From Theodoxus fluviatilis (Eukaryota; Mollusca; Gastropoda; Cycloneritida; Neritidae), in the NCBI GenBank assembly GCA_034096865.1, contig JAWQFJ010017052.1, positions 72,501-88,073 of the forward strand: a DNA stretch of 15,573 bases, read 5' to 3'. Positions within the stretch are counted from its first letter, which is position 1; each line of letters starts with the position of its first letter. Shown piece after piece: positions 1 to 8,722 of the stretch. The notes beneath the pieces are model-generated. The model saw only the letters and a list, made by a program, of their open reading frames with translations. It made no database searches and was not told where the DNA came from. The translations under genes were made by a program, and so were the position numbers.

Positions 1-1345
1 AAACACTTTATTCGAATATATTCATGTGCTGCTCATCTTTATATTTTTCGTGACAAGCTGGACATACGAGTTGGTATTCCTTTTTATTATATATCTGTTT
101 GTGTACAGTTATGTTGCCAATACCAAATCGAAATCGTATCCAGACATCTCTGAAAACTTTCCGGTTCAGAATATATAAATAAGCTTAAATCCCAAAGTCT
201 CTTTTAAATTCTCTGTACAATATGAAATGATTGCTCCTATTCAAAGCATAAAGCATACTCCCAACTGGTCATTCATCATTTTATTAATTGTTGTTCGAGT
301 GTTTGTATAAACGTGCGCTCATTAACCATTTCTTGATCTATCAATGCATTCTCAAACCCATTTTTCATTCAGATGACTCGAATTTTCGAAGCCAATTTAT
401 TACTATCAAGTTTACCTAACAGACTTGTAGACATATGTGGGTATCTGCATTCGTCCATTTTCAATAGTATTTAATAGATCTGATCACAGTGTTCATATAC
501 AAAGGATATCTTCCCTTATCACCATAGACCATAGCATTAGGGGTTCTTGCACTGACATTGAGATACTGTTTTAGCTTTTGTAAATGTACACTTTCGATCA
601 TTTGGGTATTATCTAAGCCCCATATTTCAGAGCCATACAAAAATATTGGTTGAACTTGCTAGTCTAAAATCCTGAAAAATACATCTGGGGTTACATGCGT
701 AAGCCTTCTCACAATTTTAGTAATGCTAGACACTGAGCCCTGTTTCTGCATACAAGATCAGACATAGCCGAATTCGTGCTCAACTTCGTCGAGATTACCA
801 CACCAAGGTACCTGTACTTTGATACAACCTCAAGTTTCTGGCCACTGAGATACCATTCTTCTGAGTTTGTTAAGTGTCCATTACCTTGGTCTTTCTGTAG
901 TTTACTCTTGGCCAAAGTCTGTTTGCTGCTTTGCTTAAATGATCTATTTGGTTCTGTAAACCTGTAACAGTGTCTGATAATAGAACAATGTCATCAGCAA
1001 AAAGGAGTGTAAATAAATCAGGACCATTTGTAATTGCGTGTACGCCATGTTTTCCATTTTTTTATTATCTCATTAGTCAGTGACGTCAAAATATAGGAAA
1101 ACTAAAGGATTCATTTTGCCGCCCTGTTTCAAGCTCATGTGAGCGTCAAAACAATCTGACGTCACTCCATCATTCCGTAAACTTTACGCAACAGTTCACC
1201 GTTTTGTAAACTGGCTTCAACATTCTCCCCATTTTCCCAAGAATATTGTTTGGTTCAAGAATACACCACAAGGCTCGTCTATTGACAGTGTCGAATGCCT
1301 TTATGAAATCAAAAATGGCAGCATACATTTTCTGTGTCTTAAATG
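1..1345 (-). pseudogene. LINE-A ORF2, reverse transcriptase palm, thumb and C-terminal tail (broken, partial)
   Basis: This part would copy element RNA into DNA at a nicked target. Read on the minus strand, it starts with the RT motif MYAAIFDFIKAFDTVNRRALW (about 1330-1270), which carries the first catalytic Asp. The FADD box lies at 1001-990 in the context LLFADDIVLLSDTVTGLQ. Further down are KYRYLGVVIS near 810, FLYGSEIWG near 640, TPNAMVYGDKGRYPLYMN near 530, and finally FRDVWIRFRFGIGN and CPACHEKYKDEQHM at about 64-22. These are the usual blocks of LINE RT, thumb and a terminal zinc-knuckle-like region, in order. Frameshifts separate the palm blocks and in-frame stops follow FRILD, RSIKYY and QVC, so no protein could be made. 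The catalytic Asp pair is still present. The reading continues past the left edge of the window. Confidence 0.85.
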
Positions 1346-1546
1346 TTATTAACTTCGAACCACGGGCTGAGCGCATGGACAGAGTTAAACTCAATGTTTA
1401 CATCTGACAATGTTTAGGGGAAGAGTTGTCTGACTTTAACAAAGCATAACGAACGAGTCTCTATCATGAAACGAAAAAAACATTACCCCAATTTCAAACT
1501 TGTCCATGCGCTTAGCCTGTGGTTTGCAGTTCATAAAATTTAAGAC
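1336..1546. repeat. Imperfect inverted repeat, ~55-bp arms, ~95-bp loop
   Basis: The reverse complement of 1336-1394 aligns with 1489-1546. Both copies share the core TGTCCATGCGCTYAGCCYGTGG, followed by a similar GYAGTTNATAA stretch and AATTTAAGAC or CATTTAAGAC. Differences are mostly transitions plus a short gap. The right-hand part of the left arm lies within sequence that also reads as the RT of LINE-A, so the fold may be a local inverted duplication of LINE sequence instead of element termini. Confidence 0.6.
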
Positions 1547-2190
1547 GTAGGTACCTTGAAACGTTATTTATTTGCACGCAGAAGCCCAATTTTCCCCCAT
1601 TTATAACTTTTGTTTCAGCGCCGACCTTAAATTGCCGCCTTAAGATACTTGTAGACACCTGTACCTTTAAGGTATTGACATAATGTTTCGTGTGCGTCTA
1701 GCCAAAAGACTTGTTTTCATGACTGCCACGTTTCGTTGCTGTATCTTGTAAACACGCTGAGATATGGACAATATTGCACTGCCATTAGAGAAAAAAGGCC
1801 TTAATACCAGCGTTTTTGCCTGCAAAACGTGTTAACGCCTCCTGTCTTTCAAAGCCCGTAGAAGACACGCCCTTTTTGTTTTCGCATGTTGTCTTAATGA
1901 TAAATGGTTGGGCTATCGTTTGACGTTTAGTGTTACAAATACTGTTGCATCTGATTATTTTATGAATTTAAGAATCGGAAAAAATTCGTTTTGCAAGTTC
2001 ATTTTCGGGATGTACTCACTTTGACGCCCAGCTGCGCAGCGCTGAGTTAAGATAATCGTGATCTGTAAACGGGATCATAAAGAATAATGAATGTCCTTTT
2101 CGAGCATATGTATATGGTTACTCAATATTTACTCGTTCTGCTTTTATAGCAAATGTTCGTACCGCTCCTTAACTTTTTGTGCGAAGTGTA
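1346..2190. other. About 0.8-kb insertion of unknown sequence within the LINE-A RT
   Basis: RT homology stops just after EQAGFR on the minus strand (near 2190). It resumes at KLITFKTQKMYAAIFDF (near 1350). In an intact LINE these blocks are separated by only about 25-30 residues, so roughly 800 bp is foreign. I find no protein, RNA gene or known element in it. Its left end carries an inverted repeat, listed separately. The hexamer TTCGAA occurs at both apparent junctions (1354-1359 and 2192-2197), but joining there would leave the RT short and out of frame, so I do not claim it as a target duplication. It could be a foldback or MITE-like element, or a deletion with filler. Confidence 0.55.
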
Positions 2191-3014
2191 TTTCGAAATC
2201 CTGCCTGTTCTCCTATAATTCCGTTGTCATCTGTCCACATTTGTAACCGCCTGTTCAATACAGGTATAAACACTTTACTGAGATTACTTGTTAGAGATAT
2301 TCCCCTGTAGTTATCAAGATCATTTACAAGACCTGACTTGTGTAGAGGAATAATCACAGAGTTTGCCCTCTATTTAGGGAAATCAGAATTTTCAAAGACA
2401 CAGTTAAATACCTTGTGTTTGAAAGTCAAAATCTTTTGATGCACACCAAAGCATTTCAGCAAGAATGTTGTCTCCACCAGGTGCCTTCACCGGTTTGAGA
2501 CTTTATAGCATTCGCTATCTCCGAGGTAGTAATCCCTGCATCACGTATCTCCCCATTCCCAAAGTCGCATGATACAGTTATCTCCCCCTTTATTACATGC
2601 TCATCACGAGTTGTCTCAGATACTTTCGAAAGGTTTTCTCAAAACACGGGAGTCAATACCAGACGGAGCTTAAATCTATTGTCGAGTGTTTTTAGATGCC
2701 TCCATAATATTTTGGGATATATTACGTCTTGAAATTAGAGTTGTTAAACCATGTAGGTAATCTGTTTTCTTACACCTTAACAGTCGCTTATATTCACTTC
2801 TTTCCTGTAAATATCTTTGTCTATCTTCTTTCGAGTGGCTCGACTGATTACATCGAAATATATTCCTTAACTTTCTTCTGAAGATGTAGCATTTTTTGTC
2901 GAACCAACGATTTTTGCTCGACAAAGGTTTGTAATTGATGGTTTTCTGAAGGAAGTCAGCAGCAGTTACAATATCAGATACGACAATTCCAGAGGCTCTA
3001 AAACATATCGGCAC
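2170..3014 (-). pseudogene. LINE-A ORF2, post-endonuclease linker and N-terminal RT (broken)
   Basis: The linker between endonuclease and RT is read from 3014 to 2676, containing NRWFDKKCYIFRRKLRNIF and SEYKRLLRCKKTDYL, the typical basic K/R-W-D-C pattern of LINE ORF2 proteins. RT motif 0 follows as TTSEIANAIKS near 2530, and then IIPLHKSGLVNDLDNYRGIS at about 2357-2295, the diagnostic LHKxG...NYRGISL block. SNLSKVFIPVLNRRLQMW and GIIGEQAGFR come next. A stop falls soon after GFR, where the unknown insertion begins. Between 2676 and 2357 the reading needs several frame changes and passes stops. The order and spacing fit the neighbouring endonuclease and palm pieces, so this is one gene cut into parts. 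Confidence 0.85.
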
Positions 3015-3628
3015 AACTAGTGAAGCGCTCCCCTAGTGTCACGACTCGATAGTAAAATGTGTTCTTTAAATAAGTTTATAGGGTGGGGCTTTGGTGGCTT
3101 TAACTGTTTGTCTGCCTGTTTAGTTCAGCGGTAGGTTTTTCATTGTTCTGCACGTGTTTTGCGTGAGGGGTTAGTTACATTTTTGGGAGTATTAATTAAG
3201 ACTAGGTGTCCTGGGCACGTGCTGCACGGCTGTGCTGAAGTATCGCCGGGCTTGGCCGCTATTTCTCGTGCGTTTGGGTTACATTTCTCCAGTACCGTGA
3301 TTAATTCAGTTGTTTCATGTCCGGTGTGTTTTCGTTCATTTTTCTCGTGCTGGCCTGGGTTTTTTTCCTATTTAGTTCAGTTAGCGTGGGGTCCCGGTCA
3401 GTTGTCACTCCGGATTGCAGGGTGAGTGGTTATGGTCTTTTGTTCTCCTTCTGTTTCTTTTAGGTTTTACCGCGTACGCGTCGGCGCTTGTGTGGTTAGC
3501 GTGGGTAAAATTACTATTGCTTGTCGTTTTGTTTATTTCAGATCCTGGTGGCCAGGGTTGGCGTGGCCTGGCTGGTGTGGTGTGGGTTTGGTTCGGGTAT
3601 AGTAGTTTGCGGTATGGCGCGTGATTGG
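3015..3628. other. GT-rich leader of the LINE-B insertion; no gene recognised
   Basis: This stretch is rich in G and T on the plus strand and has short open frames of 88 and 69 codons (3159-3425 and 3415-3624) with no recognisable domain. A splice-donor-like GGTGAGT at about 3420 and an acceptor-like TTATTTCAG at about 3533-3541 are present but could be chance. It may be the 5' UTR or promoter region of the LINE-B element. I infer that only from its position. Confidence 0.35.
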
Positions 3629-4150
3629 GTGATTTGGGCTGTGAAGGGTTTGAGGTTTCTGCTGTGAAGGTTTTGAGGTTTTTTGCTGTGTAGATGAAGG
3701 GTTCGAGGGTTGTGCTGTGAAGAGAAGGGTTGATGATTTGCGCTGTGGAAGTGAAGGGTTGGTGACTTGTGCTGTAGAGGAGGAGGAGGGTTGGTGAGTT
3801 GTGCTGTGGAGGTGCAGGGGTTGCGGTTTTGTATTGTGGAGATTGAGTTTTGGTGGATTGTGATGTGGAGGTGAAGGTTTGGTGGATTGTGATGTGAAGG
3901 TGAAGGTTTGGTGGATTGTGATGTGAAGGTTTGGGGATTTGTGATGTGGAGGTGAAGGTTTGGTGATTTGTGATGTGGAGTTGAAGCTTTGTGATTTGTG
4001 CAGCAGAGGAGTGTTTTGTGATTTGGCTTGTGGAGGTGAGGGCTTTTGTGATTTGTGCATCGGAGGTGAAGGGGTTTGTGCTTTATGCTGCGGAGGTGGA
4101 GAGTTGGTGATTTGGATTGCGGAGATTGTGATTTGAACTGTGGATTGCTG
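3629..4150. repeat. Degenerate ~29-bp minisatellite (GTGATTTGTGATGTGGAGGTGAAGG-like)
   Basis: About 17-18 variant units of 22-31 bp, most near 29 bp, each with the core ATTGTGATGTGGAGGTGAAG followed by GTTTGGTG or a similar stretch. The best-preserved copies are between 3845 and 3975. The minus strand is open for 227 codons (4216-3533) as a Pro/Ser/Thr/Lys/Gln/His-rich string. The same DNA unit is read in different frames along that ORF (PPHHKSP in one copy, TIHQTFTFTSQ in the next), because unit lengths are not multiples of three. The ORF is therefore best explained by base composition, with little scope for stops on that strand. Confidence 0.8.
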
Positions 4151-4320
4151 GTCAGTGTGTGGGGTGGTTTCTTGGGTCATTTTGAATATTAAATCCTTTG
4201 TTATACAGTTTTCCATGCGTGCGTGTTATGTTTCGTGTTCGTCTCATCCCTAGTAGCACAGGGGTAGGAAGTGCTTCCCTTATTACAGAAGCAGGAGCGT
4301 CACCACCACCTAGCAGCTCC

Positions 4321-4660
4321 TGACACCTAGGTGGGCAAGCGTCTCGCCGGTTCTGGAGTCTCTTCACTGGCTGCCCATCAAATATTGCATCCAACACAAG
4401 TGTTTGTGCAATGTGTACAAGTGTTCCAGGTGCTGCTCCACAATATCTTTCCGATCTTGTACAAGACTATAAACCGTTGAGAGTTCTCCGATCATCAGGG
4501 AGACTTCTTCTCTGTGTTCCCTCGAGATACCTAAAGGGATTCGGAGAGAAAGCCTTCTCATACACTGGTCCAAGATTCTGGAATGCAGCCCAAAAAGAAT
4601 TGAGGAGGTCAGAGAACCTGGCCAGCTTGCGGAAAAAACTTAAGACTTTTTTTGTTTAAG
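4321..4660 (+). pseudogene. LINE-B ORF2, C-terminal end only (L2/CR1-like), frameshifted
   Basis: In one frame, SPVLESLHWLPIKYCIQHK and CNVYKC run from about 4340 to 4430. A one-base shift near 4430 then leads to VPGAAPQYLSDL, LRVLRSSGRLLLCVPSRYLK, AFSYTGPRFWNA and LASLRKKLKTFFV, with a stop at about 4657-4659. The order LHWLPI, APxYLxDL, LRSS, VPR-like, AFS, PxxWN, LKTxxF is the hallmark C-terminus of many L2/CR1-group LINE polyproteins, found after the RT domain. Nothing upstream of SPVLE is recognisable, so the RT core is gone. The sequence is too short and too shifted to be functional. Confidence 0.88.
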
Positions 4661-4714
4661 ACAAATTGTGGGCGCTTTGAGCATGCCTCGGCGCGAGAAT
4701 AGAGCGTTAAAAAA
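4661..4714 (+). other. LINE-B 3' UTR and terminus
   Basis: Directly after the stop comes GTGGGCGCTTTGAGCATGCCTCGG and then GCGCGAGAATAGAGCGTTAAAAAA. A GCGCTTTGAGCATG / GCGCGAGAATAGxGC block followed by an A-rich end is a common short 3' UTR of L2-like LINEs, probably the RNA hairpin bound by the RT. LINE-A endonuclease sequence resumes soon after (from about 4725), which fixes this edge of the insertion. Confidence 0.65.
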
Positions 4715-4724
4715 CCTACCACAT

Positions 4725-5700
4725 TCATACAAACACACATACAATAGCCTCTGTCAGAGTATTGGTTGCTTCGTGTACATCGCATTCTTCACTTATTATG
4801 TTTTCCATAGTCGATATTTTTTCAAGTAAATTAGATAAATACATATAAGAAAAATTGCTATCCCAGGTAATCTTTGTGATACATTTTTCAAGGTAGTGAC
4901 ACAGGAGTACGGAGAAACACCTTCGCAAAACAATTCTAGTTCGTGGCACATATGAGGTGATAAAATAGTGTTCTCAACTCTAAGTGATTAGCATGAGGCA
5001 AGAACATCGTCTGAAACAATAAAGTAGTCAACGACACTTCTTCCATTGTAAGCAATGAAAGTACATTCGATAAAATTTTGTTTGTCAACGTTACCATTGA
5101 GAATCGTCGGTTCAAAGGCAAGACAACGAAATGAGAGATTTTCCAAATTCATTAACACTTTCATCTTCGGATTTATGCATATTCTCCGTTACATTCGTCC
5201 TCGTATCTCCTAAATTTCCATAACTGCTAACTGCATTCGTACCTGTTCTACCATTAAAGTTCCTGCAAAGGATTACTCAAACATATCCATATATTGCTAA
5301 CATATCGCTAATACATTAGTTTAAAGTATCAGTGCCATTTGTTCCCTCTGAAACTTCATTATAAGGCGAGCCTGCAGGTGGTACATAAAACATTGAACAG
5401 TAAAATACATGTCTAAATTGAACAAGCTTTTGTTAATTCTGAAACAACGAAGTCATACTCGCATTCCAAACGCACAGAAAACAGTTCAAAACTTATTTGA
5501 ATTAAGTAAATAATTCCTCCTGATCGTCGGTCACGCGAAAATAATTTTCTGGCTGGGATAATGTATATAACAAAGTCAGCAAAATCTCGAGACAAGTCAA
5601 CAGTTGCAACAAATATTTCACAAAGACAAACGAAAGAAAACTCTGGATATATGACGAAAAGTCCGGATCCTCAAACAGTCCATCAACATTTCATGAGAGG
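4725..5700 (-). pseudogene. LINE-A ORF2, apurinic-like endonuclease domain (broken, altered active site)
   Basis: This domain nicks target DNA to prime reverse transcription. Reading the minus strand from about 5700: NVDGLFEDPDFSSYIQSF, a CLCEIF block holding the catalytic Glu, DFADFVIYIIPARKLF, RDRRSGGIIYLI (5550-5500), MFYVPPAGSPYNEVSEG (5390-5340), CRNFNGRTGT (about 5270-5240), YNGRSVVDYFIVSDDVLA (about 5060-5000) and LSPHMCHELELF (about 4962-4925). They match the ordered WNVxGL, ET, RxSGG, YxPP, GDFN, SxxDY and SDH blocks of LINE endonucleases. Several stops and frame changes are present. The GDFN and SDH motifs have become RNFN and SPH, so two catalytic acids are lost. The end near 4725 (ATNTLTEAIV) should join the linker at 3014. 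Confidence 0.82.
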
Positions 5701-5747
5701 AATTTAAACTTAGCTGGAGGTACAGGTCATAACCTCTCACATCCTGG

Positions 5748-6546
5748 CTAGTGGTAGTCGGGGCCGGGCCGCACTGCTAGCTGCTCTTTGTAGGACCGCG
5801 TGTTCGGCCAATGGTGGGTGGGTTGGTGGTGTCTACCTTCTCTATGGAGAACTCCGCCTTTGAAGTAGGCGAAGTATCCTTCCTCCTTTGCTTGATGCAT
5901 CTCTTGACGTTGCTTTGTTGTCAGGTCACTAGACACACCAATCTTCTTTTCTTTCAACCTTCCTTTTCTGTAGAATGGCCAGTTTATCGGTAGAACGTAG
6001 CAAACGAGCGATGAGAGGTCTTGCTTTTCCTGCTGCACGCTTTCCTATGCGATGTGCCCGCACGATGTCGCACGTTTGTAGGGAAGAGGGAAGCACTTCG
6101 TTCACTATATTGACGAACTTTGCCACGCAATCTTCGTGCATCCCGATTTCCTCAGTTTCTTCGGGCACGTCATGCAGCAGCAGCTTATCGCTGTAAGCGT
6201 CATGCTGTTCAACTTTGATTTCTAGTTCCTGCATGTGCATCTTCAATTCGTCCTGATTCATTTCTAGTCTTTCTATTTCTTCTTTCTGATCATTCAGTTT
6301 TCTGTTCATTTCTGCTATATCTATCTCAACCTGGGTTATCTTCTGTATTACCGTACTGAGGTTGTCATTCACTTTCTGAAGCTTTTCTGTCATCATATCT
6401 GCAAGTTCTTTCCCTAGAGATTTTCTCAGCTCCTCATGTCGTGTCTTCAGCTGCTTTGCAATGTCCTCTAGCTCTACAGTTCCTGGGTTTAACTCGACAT
6501 TACAGCCAAGAAGGGCCTTCAAGGCTGATGGGCCCTTGCGGTCCAT
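5748..6546 (-). pseudogene. LINE-A ORF1, coiled-coil nucleic-acid-binding protein (frameshifted)
   Basis: ORF1 proteins coat element RNA and act as chaperones in the ribonucleoprotein. From ATG at 6546 a 205-residue frame reads MDRKGPSALKALLGCNVELN, then a Glu/Lys/Leu-rich coiled coil at about residues 27-115. An RRM-like part, HDAYSDKLLLHDVPEE, and the conserved CDIVRAHRIGKRAAGKARPL (159-178) follow. Near 5960 the frame breaks. A second frame continues with KKIGVSSDLTTKQRQEMHQA and YFAYFKGGVLH, the typical end of L1-type ORF1 (Transposase_22) proteins, and stops at 5748. The start was chosen because it is the first ATG upstream of the coiled coil in that frame. Endonuclease sequence begins about 50 bp further on, the expected ORF1-ORF2 arrangement. 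A single shift keeps this the best-preserved gene of LINE-A. Confidence 0.85.
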
Positions 6547-6815
6547 CCATCTATCAATGGGCTTTGTCGGTGACGAGGGAGATCGAGGTGTGAAATTTTG
6601 CCCTGTCGCCCTTTATGCTTTTTCGTGTTTGAAGGTTCTACACAGCCTTCGCTGGCTGATGGGCAGTAGGACTCGAGTTAATGGATTTTATGTCACTAGT
6701 TAGGAGAGTTGTACTAGACTCCACAGTCGTGGAGAGTTCTAATACCTTGGTAAAGATGTGTTTCATAACGTTGTGGCCTTAACTAGCTTACAAGGCTGAT
6801 AGGCCCTTAAACTCC
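6547..6815 (-). other. Probable 5' leader of LINE-A
   Basis: No ORF is recognisable. An 18-bp motif CAAGGCTGATRGGCCCTT occurs both at the ORF1 start (6520-6537) and at 6791-6808, with a partial copy GGCTGATGGGC near 6653. Repeated leader units are common in LINE 5' UTRs, so this may be leader sequence. I cannot place the exact 5' end of the element. Confidence 0.35.
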
Positions 6816-6856
6816 AACCAGCCAGCCAGTCAGCCAGCCAGTCAGCCAGCCAGCCA
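6816..6856. repeat. (CCAG/TCAG)n microsatellite
   Basis: About ten tetranucleotides, CCAG and TCAG interspersed, in one short tract. Confidence 0.9.
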
Positions 6857-6975
6857 AGAAACAAAATGCCCATGCGGTCAAACTCATAGGATACATCCAT
6901 AGACTTTGTGGTCAATGTGTGGGTCAGTCAACAGGCAGGCGTGACATCCCATCATCGCACCGCGCAAACCTCGAA

Positions 6976-7152
6976 TACAGACAGATGACAAAATGGCCTG
7001 CCAGCAGTACACACAGCCTACGATAGCATACAAGGACAGACAGATGACAAAATGGCCTGCCAGCAGTACACATAGCCTACGATAGCATACAAGGACAGAC
7101 AGATGACAAAATGGTCTGCCAGCAGTACACATAGCCTACGATAGCATACAAG
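6976..7152. repeat. Tandem array, three 59-bp units
   Basis: Units start at 6976, 7035 and 7094 and are nearly identical, differing at a handful of positions (CCTGCC versus TCTGCC, CACAGCC versus CATAGCC). Each begins GACAGACAGATGACAAAATGG, the first having T in place of the opening G, and ends GATAGCATACAAG. Small ORFs reading through on the minus strand simply repeat CYRRLCVLLA and are products of the array. Confidence 0.95.
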
Positions 7153-7320
7153 GTAATCGTGCAGATGATGAGTCGCGCAGAGAAGTCGGTGTACACATCC
7201 CATTTTGATTCATGATTGTACTGGTACTCGCGCACCCGGGAGTTTCGTGGTTTCAAGCAGGCGCAAACACGGCCTACTCACAATCGGTAGACAGTTACGT
7301 CCACACCCAGGGCTGGCCTA

Positions 7321-7745
7321 CGCCTGAGTACATTATTCTACCAGCAAAACTATTGATTAAGTGGCAAAACGCCTGAGTACAGTTCACTCTGTACGGTATT
7401 CTACCAACAAAACTATTGATTAAGTGGCAAAACGCCTGAGTACAGTTCACTCTGTACAGTATTCAACCAACAAAACTATTGATTAAGTGGCAAAACGCCT
7501 GAGTACAGTTCACTCTGTACGGTATTCTACCAGCAAAACTATTGATTAAGTGGCAAAACGCCTGAGTACAGTTCACTCTGTATGGTATTCTACCAGCAAA
7601 ACTATTGATTAAGTGGCAAAACGCCTGAGTACAGTTCACTCTGTACGGTATTCTACCAGCAAAACTATTGATTAAGTGGCAAACGCCTGAGTACAGTTCA
7701 CTCTGTACGGTATTCTACCAGCAAAACTATTGATTAAGTGGCAAA
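7321..7745. repeat. Tandem array, seven 63-bp units with internal hairpin
   Basis: Units start at 7321, 7370, 7433, 7496, 7559, 7622 and 7684. Spacing is exactly 63 bp, apart from a 49-bp first unit and one 62-bp unit. Each unit reads CGCCTGAGTACAG..., contains GTACAG-TTCACT-CTGTAC (a 6-bp stem with a 6-nt loop) and ends CTATTGATTAAGTGGCAAAA. The first unit lacks 14 bp, precisely between the two GTAC arms. High identity among the units points to recent expansion or homogenisation. No known function. Confidence 0.95.
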
Positions 7746-7918
7746 AAAGAGTTCATATAGATACAAAAACTCACATCGCTGTCTTGTCAAGTCTCAAGTT
7801 TGCGACAAAAGTTCTTTGAATTACTGTACACTCACACCGTAACGACGAAACCGCACTGACCGCCGGAGCTACTGTTTGCGTCCGCTCTCCTCCGCGCGCA
7901 CCGATCGACCCCGAGAGA

Positions 7919-7932
7919 GAAACAGACAGACC

Positions 7933-8012
<80 letters not shown>

Positions 8013-8686
8013 CAGACAAGACAGACAGGACAGACTGGACAGACAAGACAGACAGGACAGACAGGACAGACAAGACAGACAAGACAGACAGGACAGACAG
8101 GACAGACAGGACAGGACAGACAGGACAGACAGACAAGACAGACAGGACTAACAGGACAGACAAAACAGACAAGACAGACAGGACAGACAGGTCAGACAGG
8201 ACAGACAGGACAGACAGGTCAGACAGGACAGACAGGACAGACAGGACAGACAAGACAGACAAGACAGACAGGACAGACAGGACAGGACAGACAAGACAGA
8301 CAAGACAGACAGGACAGACAGGACAGACAGGACAGACAGGGCAGACAGGACAGACAGGATAGACAAGACAGACAAGACAGACAGGACAGACAGGACAGGA
8401 CAGACAGGACAGACAGGACAGACAGGACAGACAAGACAGACAAGACAGACAAGACAGACAGGACAGACAGGACAGACAAGACAGACAAGACAGACAAGAC
8501 AGACAGGACAGACGGGACAGACAGGACAGACAGGACAGACGGGACAGACGGGACAGACAGACAGACAGGACAGACAGGACAGACAGGACAGACAGGACAG
8601 ACAAAACAGACATGACAGGGAAGGACAGGGATCGAAGGACAGGGAAGGACCGACAGACAGACAGACAGACAGACCGACAGACAGGC

Positions 8687-8722
<36 letters not shown>

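Larger units (their letters stand above)
3015..4714 (+). mobile_element. LINE-B / composite insertion inside LINE-A
   Basis: This block separates the endonuclease of LINE-A (ending near 4725) from its linker (starting at 3014). It runs on the opposite strand and ends with a recognisable LINE 3' terminus, so it is a later insertion. Its parts in plus orientation are a GT-rich leader (about 3015-3628), a ~29-bp minisatellite (3629-4150), about 170 bp unassigned, the last ~105 codons of an L2/CR1-like RT ORF, and a short 3' UTR. ORF1, endonuclease and most of the RT are missing. This looks like an internally deleted or chimeric non-autonomous copy instead of a simple 5'-truncated one. The 5' boundary is uncertain by tens of bases and I see no clear target duplication. 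Confidence 0.6.
1..6600 (-). mobile_element. LINE-A: old, nearly complete non-LTR retrotransposon, twice interrupted
   Basis: Pieces of one LINE follow each other in correct order on the minus strand. ORF1 lies at 6546-5748, the endonuclease at 5700-4930, the linker and N-terminal RT at 3014-2170, and RT palm, thumb and tail from about 1345 to the window edge. Removing two foreign blocks (3015-4714 and about 1346-2190) leaves roughly 4.1 kb, a normal length for a two-ORF LINE that still lacks its 3' end here. The 5' end is not sharply defined and I place it soon after the ORF1 start. Many stops and frameshifts show it is long dead. The tail (TPNAMVYGDKGRYPLYMN) and the C-terminal CPAC...DEQH knuckle are a pattern I associate with invertebrate jockey/I/Nimb-like LINEs. 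I cannot settle the clade by eye. Confidence 0.85.

Noticed and set aside
1354..2197. TTCGAA at both junctions as target duplication of the 0.8-kb insertion
   Set aside because: Rejoining there leaves the RT short by about 15 residues and out of frame; a 6-mer match is weak.
4152..4397. 81-codon minus-strand ORF
   Set aside because: Antisense to the LHWLPI region of LINE-B, which reads convincingly on the plus strand.
6976..7745. CRISPR array from regularly spaced repeats
   Set aside because: Whole units are repeated head to tail with no unique spacers, and the setting is eukaryotic.
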